Of a DNA stretch of 64,000 bases, positions 7,740-18,288 are shown one piece after another (position 1 is the stretch's first letter; each line of letters opens with the position of its first letter). Below the pieces are notes generated by a model. The model did not search any database. It was not told the DNA's origin and saw only the letters and a program-made list of their open reading frames with translations. Origin of the DNA: Actinoplanes sp. KI2 (GTDB lineage: Bacteria > Actinomycetota > Actinomycetes > Mycobacteriales > Micromonosporaceae); NCBI RefSeq assembly GCF_025630775.1, contig NZ_JAOSZE010000021.1, positions 1-64,000 of the forward strand, written 5' to 3'. Both the position numbers and the translations under genes were made by a program.

Positions 7740-8504
7740 ATGATGACGCCCGGGACCAAGACGATCATCGTGGTCACGCTGGCCGGACTGACCGGCCTCG
7801 CGGGCTGCGGCAGCCAGAAGGCGCCGTCGACCGACGCGATCCAGCTCCCGATCGCGCTGACCCGGTCACCCGACGCTCCCCCGAACACCGATGGTCCCGG
7901 CGACCTGACCGGCGCGGACGCGTCCGAGGCTACCCCGTCCCCCAGCGCCTCGGATTCCCCCAACGCGTCCGCGACCGGTCAGGGTTCCGGCGGCGGCGAG
8001 ACGGCTCCCGACGTCACGCCGACCGTCGCGAAGACCCAGCGCTGGGTCAAGATCTTCAGCGGCCCGTCGACGACCGACATCAAGCCGAACGCCGACAAGA
8101 CCAAGGGCAGCCACACGGTCGAGCTCAACGCGACCGACAACGCCCAGATCGGCACCTATGTCACCGACGGCGCCGGGCGCACCCTCTACCGCTTCGACAA
8201 CGACACCAACAAGCCGCCGAAGTCGAACTGCAACGGCTCGTGCGCCACGGCCTGGCCGCCGCTGCTCATCAAGTCCCCCGGCAAGATCTTCCCCAGCGGA
8301 ATCGACCCGAAGCTCATCGGATACGTCGAGCGGGCCGACCACACCTGCCAGGTCACCATCAACGGCTGGCCGGTCTACTACTTCATCGCCGACGCCAAAC
8401 CGGGCGACATCAACGGCCAGGGCATCAATGGCAAATGGTTCGCGGTCAGCCCCACCGGCGGCAAGACCAAGGCCATTCCCGGTTTCCCGCTGAAGAACAA
8501 CTAG
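7740..8504 (+). CDS. Lipoprotein with Yx(F/W)xxD repeats (COG4315 type)
   Basis: 254 aa; a second ATG follows at 7743. GGAAGGAG stands about 10 nt upstream. The N-terminus ends in the lipobox LAGC, so the protein is lipidated and exported. A Thr/Ser/Pro/Gly-rich linker (residues about 30-95) leads to a domain with two motifs, YRFDND and YYFIAD, which match the Yx(FWY)xxD pattern of COG4315. It also carries a CNGSCATAWPP segment with two cysteines. The function of the family is unknown, though it is often linked to redox stress at the envelope. It is divergent from the ECF sigma gene, which suggests common control. Confidence 0.88.
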   Translation: MMTPGTKTIIVVTLAGLTGLAGCGSQKAPSTDAIQLPIALTRSPDAPPNTDGPGDLTGADASEATPSPSASDSPNASATGQGSGGGETAPDVTPTVAKTQRWVKIFSGPSTTDIKPNADKTKGSHTVELNATDNAQIGTYVTDGAGRTLYRFDNDTNKPPKSNCNGSCATAWPPLLIKSPGKIFPSGIDPKLIGYVERADHTCQVTINGWPVYYFIADAKPGDINGQGINGKWFAVSPTGGKTKAIPGFPLKNN

Positions 8505-8519
8505 AAAACCATCGGGGGT

Positions 8520-8548
8520 CCGCCGGCAGCGCAGCCAGCTGCCGGCGG
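8520..8548. terminator. Hairpin terminator after the lipoprotein gene
   Basis: CGCCGGCAGC (8521-8530) and GCTGCCGGCG (8538-8547) form a perfect 10-bp stem with a 7-nt loop, extended by one C-G pair. It starts 16 nt after the stop codon. Confidence 0.85.
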
Positions 8549-8863
8549 GTCGTTGTGCAAAACCATTTTCCGGTACGGGACGCAAGAGTCCCCGGCGAGC
8601 CGGGCCGCTGAGCGTGACCAACGCTCCGCGCCCGGCCGCCGGGCTGTTCCCGCGGGGCGACCCGGGCTCGCGGGCTCCGCCCGCCTCGCCCTTTCCGGTA
8701 CAGTGGCGTTCCGATCGGCCGTTGCCGATCGCGCCCGGAAAACCCCGTTATCGACTCGCCGCCGACGATCGAGCGCCCACCGATCGACGCCAATTTATGA
8801 TTCCGGCCGTGCGGTAGCGATCTGCCTGTGTGACGGGAGAACGGCCGACGGGTTGGGAGTGTG
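8549..8863. other. Intergenic region upstream of the LuxR gene, no gene seen
   Basis: About 315 bp without a convincing reading frame. The open frames here lack family similarity. The DNA is somewhat less GC-rich near 8730-8830, as expected for a promoter region, but I could not fix -35/-10 boxes. GGGAG at 8855-8859 serves as the ribosome binding site of the next gene. Confidence 0.6.
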
Positions 8864-11323
8864 ATGAGCGAGCCGGCGAGTGCTCCCGGCCGAGGCGTCA
8901 TCGTGCCCCGGCCCCGCCTGTTCGCTCTGCTCGACGACGGCGCACGCCGGCCGGTGACCGTGGTGCAGGCCGGCCCGGGCTGGGGCAAGACGACATCGGT
9001 CGCCTACTGGGTGGGTGGCCGGCCCGGCGCGTACGGATGGCTCTCCCTGACTCCCCGGCACCGTGCCGTGAGCGTCCTGCGCACCGCCGTGGCCGGCGTC
9101 CTCGAGCCGGCCGGCGTGCAGGTCGACGACGGCTGCGCCGAGGGCTCGCGGCAGCCCGTGACCCTCGTGCTCGACGACCTGCAGGTGCTCGACGGCTCGC
9201 CGGCCGCCGCCGACCTGGCCGCGTTCGTCGACAACCGGCACGCCTGGCTGCGGTTCCTGCTGATCAGCCGCACCGAGCCGGCCCTGCCGCTGCACCGGCT
9301 GCGCGCGGCCGGCGAGCTCACCGAGATCGGCGCCGCCGACCTGGCGTTCACCGCCGACGAGGCGCCCGGCCTCGATCCGGCGACGATCGAGCGCACCGAG
9401 GGCTGGCCGCTCGGGATGCGGCTGGCCGTCGAGGCCCGCCGCCCCGAGGAGGCCGCCCGCGACTATCTGCTGCGCGAGGTGGTCGACGCGCAGCCGCCGC
9501 CGGTGCGCAGCTTCCTGCTGCGCACCAGCTTCCCCGACCTGATCTGCGCCGACCTGGCGGCCGCGCTCACCGGCGAGGCGCACGGCGAGCAGATCCTCGA
9601 CCATCTCGAGCGCGGCACCGGGTTCGTGCGCCGCTGCGCCGATGACCCGCGCTGGTACCGCTACCACCACCAGCTGCGGGACGCCCTGCGCCGGCAGTTC
9701 GAAGTGGACGAGCCGGAGGCGACGGCCGCGCTGCACGGCCTGATCGCCCGCTGGTACGCGCAGGAGCGGATGGCCGTCGAGGCGTTGCGGCACGCGCGGC
9801 TCGCCGGCGACTGGGCCTACGTCGGCCGGGTCGTCGCGGAGCAGGCGATCGTCCTGCTCGTCTCGGCGCACAGCCGGGAACTGTTCGACACACTCCGGCG
9901 GATCCCGGCCGACCTGCTGCCGACGACCCCCGAGCTCTGCCTCTGCGCCGCGCTGCTGATGGTGGACGGCGGCAACCAGCCGGGGATCCGGGGTCAGATC
10001 CTGCGCGCCCGGCGCCTGCTCGACGGCCGCGACCCGGAACAGCGGCTGGCCATCGACGCGGCGCTCGCCGCTCTCGAGGCGGCCGCGGTGATCCGGGTCA
10101 GCGGCGACATGCCCTGGCTGACCGCGGCGACCACCGGCCTCCTCGAGACGCTGCGCCCAGCCCGGCTCGACCAGGTGCCGGCCATGCTCCAATTCCGCGC
10201 CCTGGCGTTGACCAACAAGGGTGTCGGCCTGCTGTGGACCGCCACGCTCGACCAGGCCGACCAGTACTTCTGGGCCGGGATGGCGGCGGCCCGGACCACG
10301 GGCGTGCCGCTGGTCGAGATCAACGCGCAGGGCTACCTGGGGCTGGTCGCCTACCTGCAGGGTTCGCTGACCGAGGCCGAGCAGCACGCGGCCGCCGCCG
10401 AGGAGCTCGCCGACCGGCTGGGCGCGGCGTCCGCCCCGCAGGCGGCCATGGCGCACCTGGTGATCGCCCTGGTCGAGGTGGAGCGCAGCCGCACAGCCGA
10501 GGCCCAGTCGGCGCTGCGCCGGGCCCTGCACTCGGACATCGACCCGCCCGAGGCGATCACCGCGATGCTCACCTCACTGGTGCGTGCGCAGTTGCTGCTG
10601 TCGGCCGGTGATCCGGCCGCGGCCCGCGCGCTGCTCAAGGCCGCCCGCGACGGCGCACCGCCCTCGCTCGACGCCCCGCGGCTCGACCGCTGGCTGCGGC
10701 TCACCGAGGGCGACGTGTCGCTCGCCCTCAATGAGCCCGACCGGGTGGTGGCGATGTACCGGTCCGAGCCGGCGCTGCGCCCGGCCGAACAGGTCTGCCT
10801 CGGCCGCGCCTACCTGGCGCTGGGCGACTACCCCTCCGCCGAGGAGCTGCTCACCCGGGCCGGCAACAGCCCCGACATGGTCGCGGCGGTGACCGCCTGG
10901 ATCGCGCTGGCCCTGCTCGCCGAGGCGCAGGGGCACGTGAGCCGCTCGATCGACGCCATGTCGAAGGCCGGCACGCTGGGCCGCCGCAACGGGATCCGCC
11001 GCCCGTTCCGCCGCTTCGACCCGGCCCGGATCGCGGTGCTGATCGGCCGGCAGCGCTGGCTGGAGGAGGACGACACCACCGGCCCGGTCGTGTTCGAGAA
11101 GCCGCCGCGCGCCGAGGCCGTCGCGCTGGCCGAGCCGCTGAGCGAGCGGGAGCTCGATGTGCTGCGCTTCCTGCCGACGGTGCTGACCGCCAACGAGATC
11201 GCGGCCAGCCTGGGCATCTCGGTCAACACGGTGAAGGCGCACATGCGGGCGATCTACCGCAAGCTCGGCGCGACACGACGACGCGAGGCGGTCGTGCGCG
11301 CCCGCCAGCTGGGGCTGCTGTAA
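8864..11323 (+). CDS. LuxR-family regulator with ATPase domain (LAL/MalT type)
   Basis: 819 aa from the ATG at 8864 (a GTG at 8861 is the alternative). The N-terminal STAND-type ATPase has Walker A AGPGWGKTT at 36-44 and a Walker B-like VTLVLDDLQVL. A long alpha-helical TPR-like central region follows (AQGYLGLVAYLQGSLTEAEQHAAAAEEL and similar). The C-terminus is a LuxR helix-turn-helix (LSERELDVLRFLPTVLTANEIAASLGISVNTVKAHM). It is shorter than MalT (about 900 aa) but has all parts. The signal and targets are unknown. The last 100 bp overlap the decayed HAD frame on the other strand. Confidence 0.9.
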   Translation: MSEPASAPGRGVIVPRPRLFALLDDGARRPVTVVQAGPGWGKTTSVAYWVGGRPGAYGWLSLTPRHRAVSVLRTAVAGVLEPAGVQVDDGCAEGSRQPVTLVLDDLQVLDGSPAAADLAAFVDNRHAWLRFLLISRTEPALPLHRLRAAGELTEIGAADLAFTADEAPGLDPATIERTEGWPLGMRLAVEARRPEEAARDYLLREVVDAQPPPVRSFLLRTSFPDLICADLAAALTGEAHGEQILDHLERGTGFVRRCADDPRWYRYHHQLRDALRRQFEVDEPEATAALHGLIARWYAQERMAVEALRHARLAGDWAYVGRVVAEQAIVLLVSAHSRELFDTLRRIPADLLPTTPELCLCAALLMVDGGNQPGIRGQILRARRLLDGRDPEQRLAIDAALAALEAAAVIRVSGDMPWLTAATTGLLETLRPARLDQVPAMLQFRALALTNKGVGLLWTATLDQADQYFWAGMAAARTTGVPLVEINAQGYLGLVAYLQGSLTEAEQHAAAAEELADRLGAASAPQAAMAHLVIALVEVERSRTAEAQSALRRALHSDIDPPEAITAMLTSLVRAQLLLSAGDPAAARALLKAARDGAPPSLDAPRLDRWLRLTEGDVSLALNEPDRVVAMYRSEPALRPAEQVCLGRAYLALGDYPSAEELLTRAGNSPDMVAAVTAWIALALLAEAQGHVSRSIDAMSKAGTLGRRNGIRRPFRRFDPARIAVLIGRQRWLEEDDTTGPVVFEKPPRAEAVALAEPLSERELDVLRFLPTVLTANEIAASLGISVNTVKAHMRAIYRKLGATRRREAVVRARQLGLL

Positions 11324-11760
11324 CGGACCGCGCGGCCAACCGTTCGATGATGTCGGTCAGCTCGGCGAGCGTGCCGATCCGATAGCTGGCCCGTGCGAAG
11401 TCCTGCCCCTTGGTGAACTCGTTGTGGACAACGGCACAGTCGATTCCGGCCGCCACGGCCGATTTCAGCCCGCGGGCCGAATCCTCGACGACCAGAGCCT
11501 CGTCCGCGGTGACGCCGAAGCGCCGCAAACCGGTCAGGTACGGCTCCGGGTGCGGCTTGGCGTTCGCATAGTCCTCACGGGCGAGGACGAACTCCATGAA
11601 CTGCCGGATCCCGCGCTTCTCATGGATGAGGTCGAAATCCGCGCGTTTCGCCGTCGTCACGATGGCCATGCGGACGAGTCGCGTCAGCTCGGCCAGGACG
11701 TCGACGACGCCCTCGATCTCGATCGACTCGGATGTTCGCGTTGTCGATGATGGCTTCGGC
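11223..11760 (-). pseudogene. Broken HAD-superfamily hydrolase gene
   Basis: Residues from MAIVTTAKRADFDLIHEK to LAELTDIIERL are a clear HAD-IA C-terminal half, including the second-half motifs KPHPEPYLTGLRRFG and ALVVEDSARG. Reading upstream, the same protein continues before the ATG at 11669 (GVVDVLAELTRLVR), then the frame shifts near 11722, where AEAIIDNANIRV is seen in another frame. The N-terminal nucleophile motif DxDxT is missing altogether. Downstream the frame has lost its stop and runs 100 bp into the opposite strand of the LuxR gene. I read this as a truncated, frameshifted remnant. A short functional protein from 11669 is unlikely. Confidence 0.75.
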
Positions 11761-11848
11761 GAGGCTCGTGGATGCGTGGATCTGCTGAGGAGCGGATGTG
11801 GGCGCGGTAATGCTGCCGGTTGCCCAGCCGGCGGGTAGCGTTCGATCG

Positions 11849-12727
11849 ATGTTCGACCGTTTCCGTCTTGATCACGTTGACCTGGGTGAAGTCACGCTGC
11901 GAGTCAGGCACGGTGGTGTCGGCGCACCGGTCGTGTTGTTACATGGTCATCCCCGCACGCACACCACCTGGTATGAGGTGGCTCCCCGGCTGGCGGAGAA
12001 CCACTTCGTGGTGACACCCGACTTGCGCGGATACGGCGGGTCGACGCTTCCGCCAGATGCACCGGACCATGCGCAATCGAGCAAGCGCGCGATGGCCCGC
12101 GATGTCGTGCTGCTGATGTCCCACCTTGGTCATCAGCGATTCGCGGTGGTCGGGCATGATCGTGGGGCTCTGGTTGCGTTCCGCACCGCGATGGATCATC
12201 CGAACCTGGTATCGCATCTGGTGGTCATGGACGGATTACCGGTGATTGAACACCTTGAGCGGACGGATGCCACCTTCGCCCGCGCCTGGTGGCACTGGTG
12301 GTTCCTCGGCCAGACCGACAAGCCCGCGGAACGCGTGATCTGCGCCGACGCGGACGCGTGGTACCACACCCCCGGGCCGGCCGAGATGGGCGTGGGTAAT
12401 CATGCTGATCTCTGGCAAGCCCTCCGTGATCCGGCGGTCGTCCACGGCATGTGCGAGGACTACCGTGCCGGCCTGGGCATCGACCGTGATCACGACGAAG
12501 CCGACCGGGCGGCCAAGCGGCAAGTCGTCTGCCCGACTCTGCTGTTGGAATCTTCTGACGACGACCTCGACATTCACGGAGATCCTGCCGCCATCTGGAT
12601 GCCCTGGCTCGCCCATCCACTTCGCCACCGCGTCATCAACAGCGGTCACCACCAGGCGGAGCAGGCGCCTGATTCAGTCGCCAAGGCGTTGCTCGACTTC
12701 CTGGCGCCGAGCAAACCGGCCCGCTGA
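11849..12727 (+). CDS. Alpha/beta hydrolase, fluoroacetate (haloacetate) dehalogenase-like
   Basis: 292 aa from the ATG at 11849; GTG 11798 is possible but adds no conserved residues. The order of motifs follows fluoroacetate dehalogenase: HGHPRTHTTW, TPDLRGYGGS (57-65), GHDRG (102-106; nucleophile Asp104), WWHWWF (His149-Trp150 at the halide-binding position), LRDPAVVHGMCEDYRAG (192-208) and catalytic His267 or His268. An Asp nucleophile separates this group from Ser esterases. Defluorination is an inference from family. Codon use is less GC-biased than in the neighbours, which with the broken HAD gene next door suggests acquisition by transfer. Confidence 0.85.
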   Translation: MFDRFRLDHVDLGEVTLRVRHGGVGAPVVLLHGHPRTHTTWYEVAPRLAENHFVVTPDLRGYGGSTLPPDAPDHAQSSKRAMARDVVLLMSHLGHQRFAVVGHDRGALVAFRTAMDHPNLVSHLVVMDGLPVIEHLERTDATFARAWWHWWFLGQTDKPAERVICADADAWYHTPGPAEMGVGNHADLWQALRDPAVVHGMCEDYRAGLGIDRDHDEADRAAKRQVVCPTLLLESSDDDLDIHGDPAAIWMPWLAHPLRHRVINSGHHQAEQAPDSVAKALLDFLAPSKPAR

Positions 12728-12930
12728 CTCCGCTACCCGCGCTTTGCGCAGGCCCGGCGTGCTCGTTCGACTTGGCCCGGCCGGGCGCTACGGGTGGTCT
12801 TGGGTCGGGCCCACCCGGCGGCCGGGCGCGGAGCCGATGGAGCAGCCGGCGGCCCTGGCACGCCGGGGACTCGGCCGACGCTCGTACGGGAAAAGCAGCG
12901 GAAGGGAACCGCTCGGAGTAAGCCCCGCCT

Positions 12931-14114
12931 TCAGTCGATGCCACGGATGCGGGTGACCAGGACCGAGCCCAGGACCGTCACCGCGGCGGCGGCCAGGTAG
13001 AGCGCCGGGTAGCCGCCCAGGTAGGACACCAGGGGGAAGGCGATCGCCGGCCCGAGGACCTGCGGCGCCGAGTTGGCGATGTTGATGACGCCCAGGTCGC
13101 GGGCCCGGTCCTCGGCCGCCGGGAGGACCTGGGTGATCAGGGCCTGGTCGACGGAGAGGTAGACGCCGAAGCCGAAGCCGAGGATGACGGCCGCCACGAT
13201 CGCACCGGTCCACGTCGGCCAGAAGGCGAGGATCGCGGCGGCCACCGCCATCACGTAGCCGGAGACGATCACCGAGGGCTTGCGGCGGCCGGTGCGGTCG
13301 GAGATCACGCCGCCGACCACCACGGTCAGCACGGTCGCGATCGTGTAGACGACGATCAGCAGGGCGAGACCGTCGTCGGCGTTGGCGTAGTGCACCCGGT
13401 CGCGCAGGAAGTAGAGCAGGTAGAGCGTGGCCATCGCGTTGCCGAGCTGCACCAGGAACCGGGTGGCGAACGCCCAGGAGAAGTCGCGGTCGCGGAACGC
13501 GTCGAACTTGAACGCCGAGAAGCGGGGGGCCCGCTCGATCGCCGGGTCGCGGGTGGCCAGCACGAACGGCACCGCGGTCAGCACGACGACCAGGGCGATC
13601 GCCGGGTAGCCGCCGCCGACCGCGGTCACCAGCAGGACGCCGGCCACCACGCCCACCGACTGGGTGAGGCCGACCCAGCCGGACACCAGGCCCCGCTGGT
13701 TGACCGGGGTCTGGTCGGGAACCACCGCGGTGAGCCCGGCCTGCAGCGTGTTGAGGCCGGCCTGGGCCAGGCACCAGCCGATGCCGACCCACACCAGGGT
13801 GTGCTGCCCGTGCAGGAAAACCAGCGCGGCGCCGCCGATCAGGGCGCCGGCCACGATCCAGGTGTGTCGTCGCCCGGTACGGGCGGTGGTCACGTCGGAG
13901 AGCGCGCCGGCGAGCGGGCCGACGACGACCGCGACCAGGGCGCCGAGGGCGGTGATGACGCCGAGCGCGGTCTCCTTGTCCTGGCCCGCGATGTCCTGGA
14001 TCTGGTTGGGCAGCAGCACCTGCAGCGGACCGAAGTAGCCCATCCACAGGCCGAGGTTGGCCAGCGACAGCAGCGCGATCCAGCGGGCACCGACCCGCTC
14101 GGTGACGGCCGTGG

Positions 14115-14118
<4 letters not shown>
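12931..14118 (-). CDS. MFS transporter, probably for beta-glucosides
   Basis: 395 aa, about 12 transmembrane helices. The motif GALSDVTTARTGRRHTW between helices 2 and 3 and VISDRTGRRKPS in the second half are major-facilitator signatures. Its ATG overlaps the stop of the GH1 beta-glucosidase as ATGA (14115-14118), so the two are made together. A role in uptake of the oligosaccharide that the glucosidase cleaves is the natural inference; the closest style of sequence is the sugar/glycoside transporter group. Confidence 0.9.
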
Positions 14119-15428
<1,310 letters not shown>

Positions 15429-15494
15429 GCGACCCTCCCGCGGAAAGATGAATGAGGTTCAGGTTAGTGACCGCGGCCACAGCGTGGAAGAGCT

Positions 15495-16574
15495 TCAGGC
15501 GGTCAGCGATGCTCGCAACCGGTCGAGCGCCTCGGCCCGCACCCCGGCCATGACCGGATCGCCGATCCCGGTGGTCGCCGGGCGGAGCGGAACCGGTCGT
15601 GGCATACGGGCGGCCGCCTTGCCGATCTCATCGATCAGCGCCGGCCCCCAGGTGCCACCGATCACGATCTCGCGGGGATCGACGAGCGCCACGATCGCCG
15701 CGAGCACGCCGGACACCGCCAAGCCGATCGCCTCCCGCCCGTTCTGATCGGCGTAGCGCAGCCAGTCGACGTCGATCGCGGTCGAGTTCGGCCGACGCAG
15801 CCCCAACGCACCGAAGACCTCGATGAACGGCATCGATCGACCGCCCGGCCCGGTGGTCAGCAGGTGGCCGATCTCGCCGGCCAGGCCGCTGTGGCCGCGC
15901 CGGACCGCACCGTCGGTCACGATCGCGCAGCCGAGTCCGTCGCCGAGGTAGAGGTAGGCGAAGTCGCGCGCATGTTCCGGTTCGGCCAGCGCCGCCCAGT
16001 TCACGTCGTTGTCGACCACCACGTCGATCGGGGCGAGGAGGGCGGCCGGATCGAGCTCGCCGACCAGGAACGGCGAGTCGGGCAGATGCACGAGACGGCC
16101 GGTGGCCCGGTCCACCGGGTCGGCCGCACCGATCACCGCCAGCCGCACCGGGGAGTGCCCTGGTGCGGCCTCGGCGACCGTCTCCTGCAGGGCGGCGGCG
16201 ACCTGCCTCGGCCAGGTCGTCCGGTCGACCTGGCGGACGGCGCGCGCGACCGTGTCCCCGTACACGTCGATGCACTCCGCCACGACGCCCGCCGGGGAGA
16301 TCGTGATCGCGAGCGCCACCCCGGCGGTCGGCGCGATCGCGTAGTACGACCCGACCCGGCCGCGACCACGCCCGCCCGGCGTGCGCTCGCCGGTGTCGGC
16401 GACCAGCCCGCGCTCGGTCAGCCGCCGGACGCTCTCCCCCGCCGTCGGCTTCGAGATGCCGATCTCGACGGCCAGCTCGGCCCGGGTCAGCCGCCGGTGC
16501 CGCATCAGCGCCCGCAGCACGTGCTCGTCGGTGAGCGCCCGGACGAGATCCTGCGACGGCTTCGTCGGCTCCAT
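15495..16574 (-). CDS. ROK-family transcriptional regulator
   Basis: 359 aa. An N-terminal winged helix-turn-helix (LTRAELAVEIGISKPTAGESVRRLTERGLV) is joined to a ROK kinase-like sugar-binding domain (LAVIGAADPVD, DVNWAALAE, YLYLGDGLGCAIV, GEIGHLL). The zinc-binding CxCGxxGC loop that follows GEIGH in most ROK proteins is replaced by TTGPGGRSMPF, so no zinc site is expected. It precedes the beta-glucosidase and its transporter by 66 bp and probably represses them until a sugar binds. It is divergent from the DUF1479 gene. Confidence 0.9.
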   Translation of the reverse strand: MEPTKPSQDLVRALTDEHVLRALMRHRRLTRAELAVEIGISKPTAGESVRRLTERGLVADTGERTPGGRGRGRVGSYYAIAPTAGVALAITISPAGVVAECIDVYGDTVARAVRQVDRTTWPRQVAAALQETVAEAAPGHSPVRLAVIGAADPVDRATGRLVHLPDSPFLVGELDPAALLAPIDVVVDNDVNWAALAEPEHARDFAYLYLGDGLGCAIVTDGAVRRGHSGLAGEIGHLLTTGPGGRSMPFIEVFGALGLRRPNSTAIDVDWLRYADQNGREAIGLAVSGVLAAIVALVDPREIVIGGTWGPALIDEIGKAAARMPRPVPLRPATTGIGDPVMAGVRAEALDRLRASLTA

Positions 16575-16665
16575 GTGTGCCGATATTAGTCAAGCCCCTT
16601 GCCTTGAAGGTGCGCCGGCGCCTACAGTCTTTCCAGTAAGGCTACATTCCCAGAAAGGATTCCCC

Positions 16666-17928
16666 GTGAGCCTGCCGCATTGGGAACGAACGCCGACCGA
16701 CCTCAAGGCCGCCACCCGCGAGATCAAAGCCGCCCTCCGGGCGAAGATCGCCGCCTCCGGCCGCACGGTCGAGGAGGTCTTCGCCGTCGTCGAGCAGCGC
16801 GTCCAGACCGCGGTCGACGAGATCGCCGCGGCACGCCGGCGGTCGGAACCGATCTGGCCGGTCATCGAGTACTCCGACATCGAGGCCGGCGCCGTCGCCG
16901 CGGCCCAGCTCGACCTGCTGCGCCGCCGCGGCTGCCTGGTCGTGCGCGGTCACTTCGATCGTGACCAAGCGCTCGGCTGGGATCGCGACATCGTCGACTA
17001 CGTCGAGAGCAACGACTTCTTCGAGAACTACCGCGGCCCCGGCGACGACTTCTTCGGCAGCGTCGGCTCGAAGCCGGAGATCTATCCGATCTACTGGTCA
17101 CCGGCGCAGATGCAGGCCCGGCAGAGCCCGCGGATGGCGACCGTCCAGTCGTTCCTGAACCATCTGTGGAAACACGAGTCGGGCGGCGTGCAGTGGTTCG
17201 ACCCCGATCGCGACTCGCTCTACCCCGACCGCATCCGCCGCCGGCCCGAGGGCGCCGACTCGGCCGGTCTCGGCACCCACCTCGACCCGGGCACCCTCGA
17301 CCTGTGGATGACCAGCGCCTATCAGCAGGCGTTCCGGCACCTCTTCGACGGCAGCGTCGAGCAGTACGACCCGTGGGACGCCGCCCACCGCACCGCCGGC
17401 CCGCAGTACCCCGGCACCACCATGTGCTCGGCGTTCCGCACCTTCCAGGGCTGGACGGCACTCTCCGACATGGACCACGACCAGGGCGTCCTGCACACCG
17501 TCCCGATTCCCGAGGCGATGGCCTACCTGATGCTGCGCCCGCTGCTGCCCGACGTGCCGGACGACGACATGTGCGGCGTGACCGTCAACCAGGTCTTCCC
17601 GGCCGGCCACAAATGGCACGCGCCACTCATGGAGGCGCTCGCCGGCATCCCCGACGTGCGCGCCGGCGACTCGGTCTGGTGGCACTGCGACATGATCCAC
17701 AGCGTCGCGCCGGTCGAGGCGCAGAAGGGCTGGGGCAATGTCATGTACATCCCCGCCGCGCCGTGGTGCGCCCGCAACGAGCGGTACGCGGCAAGCGTGC
17801 GCGACGCCTTCGCGAAGGGCGAGAGCCCGAGCGACTTTCCCGCCGAGCACTACGAGCGGGAGTGGCCGAACCGCTTCCGGGCCGAGGACCTGAACGAGAT
17901 CGGCCGCCGCGGGCTCGGCCTGTCCTGA
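16666..17928 (+). CDS. DUF1479 (YbiU-like) Fe(II)/2-oxoglutarate oxygenase-fold protein
   Basis: 420 aa from the GTG at 16666, with AAAGGA 6-7 nt upstream. The protein matches DUF1479 along its full length (KAATREIKAALRAKIAASG near the start; IYPIYWSPAQMQARQSP; FRTFQGWTALSDMDHDQGVLHTVPI). GTHLDPG supplies an HxD and WWHCDMIHSVAPV a distal His, a plausible 2-His-1-carboxylate iron site. The substrate is unknown. It is divergent from the ROK regulator with about 90 bp between starts, so may share its control. Confidence 0.85.
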   Translation: MSLPHWERTPTDLKAATREIKAALRAKIAASGRTVEEVFAVVEQRVQTAVDEIAAARRRSEPIWPVIEYSDIEAGAVAAAQLDLLRRRGCLVVRGHFDRDQALGWDRDIVDYVESNDFFENYRGPGDDFFGSVGSKPEIYPIYWSPAQMQARQSPRMATVQSFLNHLWKHESGGVQWFDPDRDSLYPDRIRRRPEGADSAGLGTHLDPGTLDLWMTSAYQQAFRHLFDGSVEQYDPWDAAHRTAGPQYPGTTMCSAFRTFQGWTALSDMDHDQGVLHTVPIPEAMAYLMLRPLLPDVPDDDMCGVTVNQVFPAGHKWHAPLMEALAGIPDVRAGDSVWWHCDMIHSVAPVEAQKGWGNVMYIPAAPWCARNERYAASVRDAFAKGESPSDFPAEHYEREWPNRFRAEDLNEIGRRGLGLS

Positions 17929-17970
17929 TCGTGCCCCGACGAGTTTGTCCGAGAGGGCTATGTTGTCCGG

Positions 17971-18288
17971 ATGGACGGGCCAGGTTTTCACGTCGACGTC
18001 GCCACCCTGGACGAGGCGTCGGCCGGCATCGCCGAGACCATCGGCAACCAGAAACGGCTGGAGCTGAGCAAGTTGCCGGGCCCGGCCGGGATGTACGGCG
18101 ACGACGACCTGCACGACGCGTTGACGGACTATTGCCACCGCTGGGACGACGGCTTCGACATCCTGACCGACGACGCCGGCAAGATCAGCGACTCGTTGAA
18201 GCGGGTGGCAGACGCATACCGATCGGTCGACCAGGCGGCCGCACAGCGGCTCACCTCCGATCCGGCGACCGGAGCGGTCGATGGCTGA
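17971..18288 (+). CDS. EspC/WXG100-like type VII secretion partner protein
   Basis: 105 aa, mostly helical, with a central LSKLPGPAGMYGDDDLHDALTDYCHRWDDGFDIL and a C-terminal helix SLKRVADAYRSVDQAAAQRL. This fits the ESX-1 EspC-like family of small helical-hairpin proteins that accompany type VII secreted toxins. Its 3' end overlaps the toxin start by 8 bp (18281-18288), so they are translationally coupled. It is probably the secretion partner of the toxin; the membrane machinery is not in this window. Confidence 0.8.
   Translation: MDGPGFHVDVATLDEASAGIAETIGNQKRLELSKLPGPAGMYGDDDLHDALTDYCHRWDDGFDILTDDAGKISDSLKRVADAYRSVDQAAAQRLTSDPATGAVDG

Noticed and set aside
9004..9396. Minus-strand 130-aa frame within the LuxR gene
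   Set aside because: No ribosome binding site or family signature; overlapped fully by the regulator on the other strand.
12775..12786. GCCCGGCCGGGC palindrome after the dehalogenase-like gene
   Set aside because: No loop, so a stable hairpin is unlikely; no T-run and no regulator context.
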